Shown: one piece after another, positions 46,481-57,905 of the stretch | Layout: each line of letters begins with the position of its first letter | Numbering within the stretch: the stretch's first letter is position 1 | Position numbers and translations under genes: made by a program | Assembly: GCF_000204055.1 (NCBI RefSeq) | Contig: NW_006768792.1 | Span: 1 to 64,000, forward strand | DNA length: 64,000 nucleotides | Direction of reading: 5' to 3' | Origin: Melampsora larici-populina 98AG31 | Lineage: Eukaryota > Basidiomycota > Pucciniomycetes > Pucciniales > Melampsoraceae | Notes under the pieces: generated by a model | Told to the model about the DNA's origin: nothing | Seen by the model: only the letters and a program-made list of their open reading frames with translations | Databases searched by the model: none

Positions 46481-47744
46481 TCTAATGCATCAATAAGTAA
46501 AATGAAACATAACGGTTAACTAGGCATTTGAAAGAACAGTGATCATAGCAAAGTGAAAAAGTGAGGAGGTATGTACTTCTCTTTCCAAAGATGGGGAAAG
46601 AGAAGCACAGTGAAATTTGCTACAACATATATATGATAGATAATTCTGAAATGAAAACTGATAGGTTGGGGTAATTTTAATGTATGTTGTTTTTGTCATC
46701 TGATACTCGATTCTTGATGTTGATCTTTTCTTGTCCACTCTTTTACTTCTCTGTAAGTTGATTGGAGAATTCAACAGTCTCTCTTGATCTAGGTTCCAGC
46801 AGTTGTGATACCTGGTTGAAATTAACAAGGAAATCATTACATAAGTCAGACTACCTTAGTTCAATATTTAAATATTAAACCTTAAGTGTCTTAAACTTAA
46901 ACCTAGTTGTTGTATGCTCTTTTCCTCACCAGTTATTCTACAGAAGGAAAAGAGTAAGTCCTATCTCACAATCACCATTTCTCTTTCTTATCTATTTCAT
47001 TCTTTTCTATAAATATCTTATGTGTCTAATTATCTAATTATCTTTTTACATTACTATTGTTTCTATTTTCACCTGCTCATATTGGCACTAGAATCCAGTT
47101 GCTGAATCATCACATGCCAATTCTTTTCTCCCAAATATTTGATCACTGCCTGAAACCTTATAGGTTAATCAGTTCAGGTAGTTCAGAGTGACTCAAAGGT
47201 GATTGAGACTCACCTTTAGAAAACTTCACGGGGTCATCAGGCTAGTATCTCAACAAGTGGATTTGACACTTTTCAGTAGGCATATGACTGTAGTCAAAAT
47301 GTGGTTGTGGTATGGCGGGACTGTAGCAAATTGTATTGCAATCACCATCTGAGGATCAGATTGGGGTTCATTGCGGGGAGATTATGTAGTTTTTTTTAAA
47401 AAAAAACACATACAGCCATTGCAATATTTCTTGTTGCTCACATTTTTGAAAAAAAAGTATATGAGCTCAAAACCTAAGTTTTGACCAGTTAAAACCTGAA
47501 AATTGGCTGTATTTCCTTCAATTACAGCCAATTTCAAAGTTTTATCAAGTAAAAACTTAGGTTTCACCGAGTTTCACTTTTTCTTTTTCAAAATGGAGCA
47601 CCAAGAAATATTGGAATGGCTGTAAGGTCTGCAAAGATACTGTGTAACTGAAATGAATTGAGAAATAAGTATCTTTCCTAAAACAATATGAACAAATGTG
47701 CATACAGCGGAACACTTGGGGATGGCACACACACACAGTATATA
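46481..47744. other. AT-rich intergenic region with a foldback
   Basis: No gene seen. It contains the imperfect foldback at 47470-47564; the rest is low-complexity AT-rich sequence. Confidence 0.45.
47470..47564. repeat. imperfect foldback of ~42-bp arms
   Basis: Left arm from AAACCTAAGTTTT to TTGGCTGTA pairs with TACAGCCAATTT through AAAAACTTAGGTTT around a short loop. About three quarters of arm positions pair. Confidence 0.7.
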
Positions 47745-48315
47745 ATACCGTGGGGTCCAAATTGGCCTCTCCATGGTATCACGCACAGCCTCAATACACA
47801 CAAGGAGGACAACAATTCTTTTAAATAACCAGAGTGTTATCAAAGATTTCCCGTCCAACAAACTCCCAATCACTACGCTAGATGACAGAAAAGAGACATA
47901 AAAATTACTGACATATTCACATAGAACCTTTCCAGATATGTGAATCACCATACAATGGTGCCCAGGACACGCAGGTGTTTGTGGCAACAAACTCTTGGAT
48001 AAAATAACAAATGTAAAAGCCAAAACAAAACTTCTGAGTACCTTCAGGATTACACCAAACGCTGCAAGTTTCCAATTGGCCATTAAGGAATGGCGAACAA
48101 AGCACTCACAAATAACAGACTTACAAGACCTAAAACGTTTAGGACACAGGCCACAACAAAAAATTCACCTCAAGCACCTATCAGAACTTCAAAAACACTC
48201 CATCAGTTTCATAACACAGTTAAGGTCAGGGCACATTCCACTGAACCAATATCTATCTAAATTCGGACAGATTGGAGATCCAAGCTGCAGATGCCAAGAA
48301 GCCACTGCAAACATT

Positions 48316-48803
48316 ATTCAACTTCCCCAAGTGGGCAGGAAAAAATGGTTGGGAGTATGATTTGTCATAAAATGATCCATCACTGCACACCTAAGCCATA
48401 ACACCCACACTACATATATGTAGCAGGCTCAGTGAATAGGTGGTTATCATGTACATACAGTTCTGCTCAGTTATCTGCTCATCAGGATAAGTTATTCATA
48501 TGTAATACATGCTGTAACCTTTTTTTAGATTGACAAAAGCATTCAAAAGATTGGCTACAATTCAACTTCCCCAAGTGGGCAGGAAAAAATGGTTGGGAGT
48601 ATGATTTGTCATAAAATGATCCATCACTGCACACCTAAGCCATAACACCCACACTACATATATGTAGCAGGCTCAGTGAATAGGTGGTTATCATGTACAT
48701 ACAGTTCTGCTCAGTTATCTGCTCATCAGGATAAGTTATTCATATGTAATACATGCTGTAACCTTTTTTTAGATTGACAAAAGCATTCAAAAGATTGGCT
48801 ACA
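48316..48803 (+). repeat. 244-bp perfect tandem duplication
   Basis: 48316-48559 and 48560-48803 appear identical by eye, starting ATTCAACTTCCCCAAGTGGG and ending AAAGATTGGCTACA. The left TIR of the nested element is thus present twice. Confidence 0.93.
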
Positions 48804-49151
48804 TACACTGGCTCAACATTTTGGTGTAATGTCATCAACTCAACTGTATGTAACAGCCTTTCTGTTACTAAGAAATAGCTTCAACAATTTTGCCTGAGCA
48901 GCTACAGAATTATACATAGTGATTTTTGGGACAATTTTTTCAAAGTCAAAAAGTTACATGTGGTATAACATGTGATTTATTTATTCTGATGGGCAAAAAG
49001 CTGAGCAGACCTGTATGTACATGATAGACCATTATTGACGCTTGCTGCACATATTTAGTGTGAATTTTATGACTCAGGTGGGCAGTATTGGATCCTTTTA
49101 TGAAAAATTGTACTATTAATCATTTTCCTCTTCCAACTTGGGGAAGTTGAA
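48318..49151. mobile_element. small TIR element nested in the LINE
   Basis: The 15-bp perfect inverted termini TTCAACTTCCCCAAG (48318-48332) and CTTGGGGAAGTTGAA (49137-49151) bracket non-coding DNA that splits the LINE frame exactly between CRCQEATAN and DVHSEAVESAKHY. The target duplication is not clear because the flanks are themselves palindromic (ATT/AAT). It includes a 244-bp internal tandem duplication. Confidence 0.75.
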
Positions 49152-49476
49152 TGATGTTCACAGTGAAGCCGTTGAGTCGGCCAAACATTACCTATTCATG
49201 TGTGTTAACTTCAAAGTTGAACACAAGAAATTAGAAGAGAGCCTCAAAAAACTCAAACTCCCAAACAACACATGCATTCTCAACAAACCACAATCATTCC
49301 AAGTCATTGCACAATACTGTGATGACACCTGGCGGCTGAAAGGCCGCTGGAATTGGGCTGCAATTACAGAGAAGACCTTCCTAAGGACAGGCATCCCCCA
49401 AGGGATTAAATTTTCCATCCCTGAACCCACATCCTTTAGCGCCAAACATTATAATCACGTACAACATGCATACTAG

Positions 49477-50561
49477 ATGAAACAGCCAACAGCAACCCTT
49501 TCCCCTGACACAGCCGGAGGGATTTTACAGGTGCTGGAAACATATGTAGTGTCTAATAGCCAAAAGGATCTAATGGCACATAAAGCAATAAATAAATGAA
49601 AATTGTGGATATTGGGAATTGGTAACTTACCATAGTCAACCGTAATGACTACGGGTTTTGGTACGGTTACCGTCATGAATATCAGCTGTAATTGTGAAAG
49701 TCACCATAGCTACTTTTCCCTATCTATGGTACGCCGGTACTGTAGCGCCAAAAGGGACACTATTGTACGGTGCGGACCGTGCCGCACCGTACCGTTGACC
49801 ATAATCATCGCGCTGACTAGTGTTGATTCTATCATGCGCTTATAAATCTCTTTGCTGGCTTCATTCTGATCATGTGAGATTGTCATGACATCATCTTATT
49901 TTGAGTTCATATAAGATTTACTGTTCATTCTTTATTATGTTTTTCTTCCTATCAAACTTATAATTATTGTTTTCGACAATCTTCTTTCTCAATCAGATTG
50001 TTCTAACTTCTCTCAATCAGTGTGTACAGCTTGTTTACAAAGCTGACATTTTGAACTTTCTCAGTTCTTCACTCAATTATTGCAAAGGACCTGTGGGGAC
50101 AAAGCCCACCAACTTTATCTATGAGGCTGGATTTGAACAATCAGAACTTACAAGATGCCAATGATATTTCAAGAGCCCTTCCATCTCATGTGTAGATGTT
50201 TGGTTTGTTTCCCAATCCCAACCAAGTGAATACAGCTTACAAGTTACCATTCACAGGGTTGATCTACTGATATTATTTGTAGTGTTATGCCTTGTAGGTT
50301 TTTCATACAGTGGTTTGCACAGTGAGATTATGGTATTATCTAAGTGGTGTCATATAGTGTCACAATTTCAAGCAGGGATAAGAAGTGTAATCATTCTTAT
50401 GAAATAGTGGAAGACTTCAAGAAGTAGATTAGATATTGTAGCTTGTGGAATGCACATTGAAAGGCATGTTGAAATACATACAAAGAGAAGCTCTTAAAAA
50501 ACAAAGTTGTAAAAAACAAGATATAACACGATGTATTTTGCAGAATGATAAACAGATCACA
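49477..50561. other. intergenic, no gene recognised
   Basis: Contains an 11-bp-stem hairpin GTACGGTGCGG/CCGCACCGTAC (49765-49792) in a patch of repeated ACCGTAC words, also seen near 45890. The remainder is AT-rich. Confidence 0.45.
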
Positions 50562-51894
50562 TCATTCCCCTTTTTTCTCTTCCTTGTTTGTTACAGCTTC
50601 TCTTGTTTCAACAGTTTTATTGCTGTCTGCTGCTTGTTGAAATTTCTGAAGAACAGACTTGAACTTCCGGGGTGATTGTACTGCATTTTGCTCTTGCGTA
50701 TCCGAATTCGCTCCTATGTCTTTAGATGCATTTTTCTTGCCCGGGGAGAGCAATGTCCGAAAACTCCTCCGGGTACTCTTCTTTCTTTCAAGCTTTGCTT
50801 CGACTTCGACTACTTCTGCAGTCTTGCCTATATTGTCTGTCGACTTTGACTGACCCTTCAAGTCTTTTGTCTTCCCGGGTGATAGTAGCTTTTTGGACAA
50901 TCTGTTCAAAGGGCTGTCTTTCTTTTCCGCCGCTTCTGAATCTTCAAGCTCAGTTATAATCTTGAGGCTGCGTTTCTTCTTCAGATTTGTGAAGAACGAA
51001 GTTTTGGTAGCCGCCTCGTCTTTTGCAGCATCTTCTGAGGTCTTGTCAGTTTCACCGGCCTCTCCAGGCCCCGTGGCGATTTTCTTTGATCTGTTCGCCA
51101 ATTTCCCGAAAAGAGAACTTTTTTCGACCTTAATTGCTCCTGCGTCCTCTTGGGACTCTCCAGTGGCGGCCTCTGAATTTTCCTGCGGATCTTTACTTGA
51201 AGCACCGAAGAATCCTCCCAAGAACCCTCTCCGTGATTTTTGGTTTTCCTCACTCGCTTCGGTGTTTCCAGGGTTTTCCTTCTTTTTCTTTTTTGATTTT
51301 CCTTCACCTGGGTTTTCCTCGGATGCTTCAGTATTGAGTCCTGTTTCTGGATCTGGCTTAGAGCTGTTAAACAAAAGACGCCCAAATCCTGATGGACGCT
51401 TTTTCTTCACTTCTGAGGTCTCTTCTTTGGATGTTTGCTTGCTCCACCACCAACCTGTTTTCTCATCTCCTTTCTTGTCTTTGGGAAGATCACCTGCTTC
51501 GCGCCTTTGTCGGCGTCGTTTCCTGATGTACAGCATCAGAAGCATAAGGTTTGCAATGAGAATGGCTTTTGGCGAAGGAATCACCAGGGAAATTGGTTCA
51601 GTTAACAAAATCAGCAATGATTTATCGTGTATCTTTCCCTAATTGAGGACTTATAATGAAAGAAGACTCACCAGTAGCTCCGAACACCACCCCGACCAAG
51701 TTTTCTGCCCTCAATAGGAATGGACTGTCATCTTCATGTATGGGGTATGATTTTGTTACAGTTGTGGTCGTTGTAGTCTCCACCACCCGATCATCATTCT
51801 CATCACCACTTTCACTCGGGCGTCCTTCTGAGAAGGCAATTCCTAGCAGCAGCAGAGTAAAAACAACTTTTTTCACAGACTTCCACTGAATCAT
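50562..51894 (-). CDS. single-pass membrane protein with highly charged tail, family A
   Basis: Two exons (51894-51672 and 51565-50562) join by a phase-1 intron to about 408 aa. A signal peptide is evident (MIQWKSVKKVVFTLLLLGIAFSEG). A short Thr/Asp-rich ectodomain ends FLLRAENLVGVVFGATG. A transmembrane helix follows immediately (AILIANLMLLMLYI), with a stop-transfer IRKRRRQRR. The ~330-residue cytosolic tail is Lys/Glu/Ser-rich with recurring motifs (TEASEENPG, SPGKTKD, SPRKFKS) and FG-containing stretches (RRGFLGGFFGA, SLFGKL). The motif before the helix and the intron position match the gene at 53497-55443. Function unknown; it could be a membrane-anchored scaffold or a lineage-specific secretory-pathway protein. 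Confidence 0.75.
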
Positions 51895-53496
51895 CCTATG
51901 CCATATACTTGAAGGGGTTTAACGAAGCACTTATAACTCTCTAAGAAGATAAATAAGAGGATTATTTGGAGGACAACACAAGTTCACAGATGATGTTGTA
52001 TCCTATATATGATTCGTGGCCTATGAACAGAAAAGTTGGTTTTCTGAATCTTAGAATAGGGTTATAAAAGAGTAAAGTATCTTGCGAGCAGGAAAGGCTG
52101 GTCACTGTAATATTTCTTGAGTGGATAAGTAATAAATATAAATTATGAAAGCTGAAGTTCAATGATGACAAAAGTCCGATGTCTAATGTAGTGCCAAATG
52201 TCTGATATGATGAAAGATGAAAGAGCAATGAGATGAAGAGATTGTAAGTATTGGGATGTATAAGGATAAACGATAAAAAATAAAATAAAATAAACTCTGG
52301 GCCCTGGGGGGAATCGTCGTCAGAGATTGCATCGTCTCAAAAGTTGAGTCTGAAAAGTAACTTGACCAAGCTACCAAAACCAACGCTTCGGTGGGTTTAC
52401 TCGAAGTCATCCTCACAAAGCTTTGGAGGGATGTGTCGTTGAAAAGGTCTCCGTCTGATAGTGCATCGATCTGACAGGCCAGGCTTGGGATCCGGAAGTT
52501 ACATAGCTGACCGAGCGACTAAACCAAATGCTATGTTTACTCGAAGTCATCCTCACAAAACGAATCGGTCCTGATCGGTCACGGCAGGCGATCGGCTCAT
52601 TCTCACAGATTATTTGTTTGAATCTCATCGAGTTCAGCTAGGAAGCCTGAAAAGGCGCACCAAAGAGATTATTAACGTTAAATTCTTCCCTTGTATACCA
52701 GGTAACAAGCAATACAACTCAAAACCGAAACAGATAGCTAAAGGTGTCTTTGCTCATTAGATTTAGCTGTTGACGATCAAAAGCTATGTCAAGGGACAGC
52801 AATGCCACAAACTTTGACAAACTCTAAATTGGTCCTCTTGATCAGTCAGACACCGAAGCTTTCCAACTAAGATTAAATCCAATCTCAGCAGACTCTCGAT
52901 AATTCTTTAGCTGACTGGAGGCTTGGCGAACTTTGGACAGTGAGTGTTGTCGTGTTTGGACAACGACGTAGGTTCTCGACAACGAGGCGATTTCGGCGAG
53001 GTCAACCATTTACCATGCTTACCCAGTTGGCGGTGTTAGCGAGATCATCCTTCAGCAGAGCACGAACTGGCCTGAAGGTACAGTTATCAAAGGTCCCCTT
53101 TACCGATTGACCGAGTCATTCACTTACTCAATTCACAAAACACATGTCTCGTTAACCTCTTTGTGACAATCTAAAAAACACCGCAATTTCCAAACCACGA
53201 CATGCCGATTGTTTTCGTGATTTATTTGCACATCATCGACGCCCGGAACTTGAACGACTGCTCTTAATTGAAGCTGATCTTCTCGGTGATGCCAATAATT
53301 TGATAGCAGCAATTTTTTCTTTCTTTTTTTGTTTAACTAGTTTTTGTCCAACTGGCCACTAACAGGTGCTCATCTATGCCATATTATTCATATCTTGTCT
53401 ATGCAAGCAGGCCCTTTCTGACTCATCAAAAAACCTACTGAGAACATCGTGTACGTATGTGACTTTTCGTCCATCTTCAACTCACCGGCCCATACT
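51895..53496. other. divergent intergenic region between two related membrane-protein genes
   Basis: Holds both promoters. Two diverged direct copies of a ~140-bp segment share TTTACTCGAAGTCATCCTCA (about 52396 and 52532). No gene was recognised. Confidence 0.45.
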
Positions 53497-55443
53497 ATGA
53501 CATTTGGACGTTACCATTCAAACCCCAAACACATTCACACATTCACAAGTTTAGAAAAATGGTGGTATATATTGTTCTTGAATCATCATCGAATGCTTTC
53601 AAACGCACTCCCTTCCAGCTCTACGGGAGATGGTCATACATCAAAAAGTCTCGAGACCTTGAATGGCTCTGTGAACCAAGGCTATATCTCCGACAATGGT
53701 TCAAGACCATTTCCACTGATGCCCGCGGAGCTCATGGTCACAACAGTGTTTGGTATCATTGGTGAGCTTGGTGCTAACCCGAAGTATAAAGAAATGATGC
53801 TAATGATCATCAACACCGCCCCCTTCAATTCGATAAATTCCGCAACATAATCTGGAGTGACGTTATCAGCTTTTTTATGTATAGCTGCAATACTTATACT
53901 TTTGACCGATAGGAACAAGCAAAGAGCAGGCTCATTGGTGGAAGGCGACCAAAAGATTGAATACCATGCAGACGCAACTCTCAGGAAGAAACCCTCCGCT
54001 GCTCCCATTGATACATCACTTGATCCGGCCTCATCTGACACTACAACGTCCAGCATCAGAAATAAACGCCCAAGTTGGGTACCTGGAACCTCGTTCTTTG
54101 AAGAGACAGGTCTTGTGCGAGAATCATCAGGTTATCCAGAACAAGGATCTTTGCACCAGATCAGCAACAAAGACGTGGCACTAACCAAAGGGAGAAATAT
54201 GTCTTTGATAAAACCTGACCTGGATGATGCGGTGCCAGGTGCAAAGTCTTCACAACACCAGACTGATAAGATTATTCCAATTATCCCATTTCTCAAAGAA
54301 GAAAAAGAAAATCGAGTAGTAGATCAGAAATGTCGCAGTATCAAAGGAGAAAACCAGGAGGACAAGGTGCATGCGGACAACCAAGGGCCAAAGTTGAATC
54401 AAGTACCAGATTTGACAAATGCCACAGCAGCAGTAAACCCCCATAAGAAAAAGAAATGTATTTCAAAACTCTCCAAGGGGAAATGGGGCTCAACGTCAAA
54501 AAAATCCAATCAATCAGAAACAGGCACAGACAATGAGAAGATTGTGGCAGAAAAATCAAGTGAATCACTCAAGGTGGATCAACACAATGACACACAGCAG
54601 GAATCTATGAACCCACATCAAACCAAGACTGATCATGATAAGTTTGGTGATCATACAGGATCCTTTGCAAAAGAGAGTGGCAATAACAAGCTACAGGAAC
54701 AAAATCAAAACCCAAATCAGACAGAATCAAACACAATCAAAACCCATATCAAAGAAGAAATCAACTCACAACAACAGCATAAGACTCCAAAGTTAACCAC
54801 CCCTAACCAAAAAACTAGGCCCCTCAGAAGAGTTTTTGAACAAGGAACAATTGATAAAGGAGGAAAGAAATTTCTTGCTCGAATTGAAAGCAGTTCTTCA
54901 GGAGAAAATCCTGAACTAAAATTAGAAAACAATTCACAAAAAGCAAGTGTTGGAGGAAAGCCTGGAGTGAAATCAGGAAATGATTCTCAAAAAGGCTGCA
55001 AAAAAGATATTCTTGATGAAAAATCAGCAGTAAAAGCAGAAACTAATCCTGGAAAGGAGACTCTGCAAGGAATTTCTTCAGCACAAGTAGAAACTTCATC
55101 AAAGCAAGAAAATATACATGGGTCTTACATTTTCAAGGACAAAGCACCTTCAATGGAAGAAGTATTGTCTCAGGCCATCAAAGAAATGTCCCCAAAACAA
55201 GACACAATCATGGAACACACAACATCTAAAGAACAGACCTCTGATAAAGAAGAAAACATTCAAACCAAAAAATTGATGCAAGGAGATAAAGAAGATCTAC
55301 ACAATCCTTCAAAGAATCCTAACCAAGAAGGTCTTTATGAATTTCCAAGTATTGCCTCTAAAGATCAAACTTTTCAAGGAAAAAGTGTTGATAAGCCAAA
55401 TGATAATCACCACATTGTGACACAGCTTGGAGAAGCACAATAG
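53497..55443 (+). CDS. single-pass membrane protein with long polar tail, family A paralogue
   Basis: Two exons (53497-53761 and 53870-55443) join by a phase-1 intron to about 612 aa. The first exon ends PFPLMPAELMVTTVFGIIG, similar to PFLLRAENLVGVVFGATG of the neighbouring gene, and the intron falls after the same Gly. The transmembrane helix AFLCIAAILILLTDR follows. The tail of ~500 residues is rich in Lys, Gln, Asn and Ser with no domain. No clear cleavable signal peptide is seen from 53497; the true start may lie further upstream or at 53593 (MLSNALPSSS). The head-to-head arrangement with 50562-51894 suggests an old inverted duplication. Function unknown. Confidence 0.65.
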
Positions 55444-57110
55444 GAGGCAACTTGTTCACTCATCACCCATTATTATCACATTTTGGGTCTTGTCTTCTAA
55501 AAGAAAATCAGGGACAAAAGTTTGCCATCACACAGAGTCTCAGAATACAACCATATCTGAAACTCAAGGGTAAAACATTCAAGACAGCAATGGATCAGGA
55601 GGATCTATTCATTCATTTATCTCTCCAACTGAGAAGTAAGTCCAAAATAACCTGAGATTCCTATGTGTCTTATATTGCTTTTCATTTTCATTGATAGCCT
55701 ATTCAATTGCAAATTATATGGATGGATATAGGCTATCCAACCTTGATATGTCAATTGTATATACACTTTCTTCTCATCAAAAGACATAAACTCACAAATT
55801 TGCACCTATAAACATGTTTCAAAAATTTTAGTCACTCATGACTCCGAATTAATGAATTTTTTTGTCTCAATATATTATCCTTGGATCAATCTGTGTAGCT
55901 GTTTTTTGTAAAGAATGACTTCTTCATTTGAAGGCATACCTTGAAAGACACCTATAATTACATCATGAACTGCAATATCATTCCAAACAATCAATACATC
56001 CCAAATGAGTGAGCTCAATAGAACTTTCAACTCCCACCAATAGTATCTAAGGCTATTTAATATCACCATGTTCATTGAAAATATGCTGGCATTGGGATTA
56101 TAACAAATTCAAAGTTTCTGGAAAATTTGTGCAAAAATTGTTGATGTCACTGAGGAATAGAGCACATGGGATGATCACTTATCCCACAATATTGTGTGCT
56201 GTGTCTACTACTGGTGGGTAGCTTGCATTCTGAGCCAATGGTCTTATATTTATGGGACATACCACTCAATATTCAGTGGCTCAGATCAACCAAGCATGCC
56301 ATGCCATAAATCAGCCAAGAGTAAATGGTGCCTATCATTCTGTCAAATATTGTATGATGCTCAGGAGTGTGGTGAAAGCAAATATTTGCTTTTTGTTTCC
56401 AATTTTGATGGGTTGTACATATGTCAAGGCATGCAAGTGTGGAGTGGCTGCACTAGCTGATACAATGATGTTTTGCTGTTACCAAGAATAGCAGGTGGAC
56501 TGCGGCTGGCCAAATCTTTAATCTGATCTCAGTATAATATATTAGAAGTTCCAATATGCAGCAATACTGATCTCTCTCACATGACAGCACCAGATTTATC
56601 TAGGACCAAGATGTATTATGAAAGATAGGCCTTATCAGGTCAAACAACTTCAAGGAGTGTGAAAAGACAATGAAACCAAGACAAGAAGCAGTTCAAAAAG
56701 AAAGGATGAATTTAACAAAAGGCAGGTCTGTTGTAACTGATCTACAATACAAAGCTCTGCCGTTCACTTGGGTGTGATGTTAACTTTTTGGGTATTTTGT
56801 GAACACCTCCAAAAGACAACGGGGATGTGGTATGGGTGTTCTTTTTGATGATAAGAGAGTTGGGATGAATATCTTCAATGAACATTAGATGAATGAAAGC
56901 AAGAAGCAAATTGAACACTGTGATGTGTGACCAGAAACAAACAAAACCGGCAATGAAACTTGGTCTATTTCTTGAAAGACACACTGGGAGATGATTAGGA
57001 TGAGGTATTGATGCTGGTTATAACGAGAAAAATATCCAAATTACCTGAAGAGATTGCAACATAGACATGGGTTTATGAAGACAGTTTGACCAATGGTGTT
57101 TATATTTACA
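55444..57110. other. intergenic, no supported gene
   Basis: AT-rich; short open frames on both strands lack domains, signal peptides or consistent splice sites. Confidence 0.4.
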
Positions 57111-57905
57111 TCAAAAGAACCGTGCAAATGGATCATTCCCAACCCTTTGACCAAAACTATTTCCCATCATTGATTGGTAACCTAACAGATAATATATCAC
57201 AATTCTCTTAAATGCAGTTGCAACAGGGTGTTGATCTGCAATTTCCTCTTCAACCTCTTCAGGAGGGCTGTCTTCAATCTCTCTAACAGGTGCCTTCTTC
57301 ACCCGCCTAAGGTTTTTTCTTCTGAGACGTAACCCAGTGCTTTCTTGTTCCATTATTTCATTTGAAGTTGGTGCCAGCTTTTGAAGAGTGTTCTGCTCAG
57401 CTCCTTCAAGAAACTTTTCACCTTCTTCTGGAGTGTTTTCTGCAATCTTTTTGAGAGCTGCCTTCCTTGCTCTTTTTCTTCTTCTACGGAGTAAAGCACC
57501 GCTCATGTTTTTTAAAAGTTCCTCCTGAGCCGATGTGAGATCTCTATGAATCATTGGGTTGGTTTTAGATGTCTTGTCGGATGCAGATGATGAATCTGTC
57601 GAAGGAAATGTGTTCTGCCCAGCTCCTTCAGGAAACTTTTCATCCTCTTCAAGAGGGTTGTCCTCAATCTCTTTCAGAGTTGTGTTCTTCACTACGTATT
57701 TTTGTTTTCTACGGCTTGATCTGCTGCTTACTTGTTGCCAAACTTCCTCTTGAGCTGGTGTGGAAGTTTCATCACCCTTCACGTCTCTAACTATCGACTC
57801 CGCCACGTCATTTCCTAAGCCAGGCACAGGCAGGGAATGGCTCTGGTCGATCAATCCACAGATGATCAGAAGACCCCAAGGTGCCAAGACGCGAAGATTT
57901 CTCAT
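57111..57905 (-). CDS. secreted repeat protein with polybasic sites, candidate effector or processed peptide precursor
   Basis: A single-exon frame of 264 aa. MRNLRVLAPWGLLIICGLIDQSHS is a signal peptide. The mature part has three degenerate units: a basic cluster, a KKxxLKEIEDNPLEE-like acidic helix, then KFPEGAGQNT. The units are near SRRKQKYVVKNTTLKEIEDN, RRRRKRARKAALKKIAENTP and RRKNLRRVKKAPVREIEDSP. The polybasic runs are potential Kex2 sites, so processing into repeat peptides is possible. There are almost no cysteines after the signal. The C-terminus is ALIYYLLGY-like hydrophobic (IVIYYLLGYQSMMGN). Small secreted proteins of this kind are common in rusts as candidate effectors, but nothing here proves a role in the host plant. 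Confidence 0.65.
   Translation of the reverse strand: MRNLRVLAPWGLLIICGLIDQSHSLPVPGLGNDVAESIVRDVKGDETSTPAQEEVWQQVSSRSSRRKQKYVVKNTTLKEIEDNPLEEDEKFPEGAGQNTFPSTDSSSASDKTSKTNPMIHRDLTSAQEELLKNMSGALLRRRRKRARKAALKKIAENTPEEGEKFLEGAEQNTLQKLAPTSNEIMEQESTGLRLRRKNLRRVKKAPVREIEDSPPEEVEEEIADQHPVATAFKRIVIYYLLGYQSMMGNSFGQRVGNDPFARFF

Larger units (their letters stand above)
47745..49476 (+). pseudogene. 3' end of a non-LTR retrotransposon (RNase H plus C-terminal zinc region), interrupted
   Basis: One reading frame gives GVQIGLSMVSRTA, LLNNQSVIKDFPSNK, then ITIQWCPGHAGVCGNKLLD (RNase H active-site region), then ISFITQLRSGHIPLNQYL and GDPSCRCQ. After an insertion the frame resumes with ESAKHYLFMCVNF and WRLKGRWNWAAI, ending HVQHAY at 49476. 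This is the usual tail of Tad/I-type LINEs, where C-x-C and H-x4-C form a zinc site after the RNase H domain. At least two stops (before KLLTYSH and before ITIQW) show decay. The reverse transcriptase part is not present upstream, so the copy is 5'-truncated. Confidence 0.78.

Noticed and set aside
47574..48083. 169-codon minus-strand frame
   Set aside because: It lies antisense to the LINE RNase H region, which has recognisable motifs on the plus strand.
50893..51642. 249-codon plus-strand Ser/Phe-rich frame
   Set aside because: Antisense shadow of the membrane protein gene on the minus strand.
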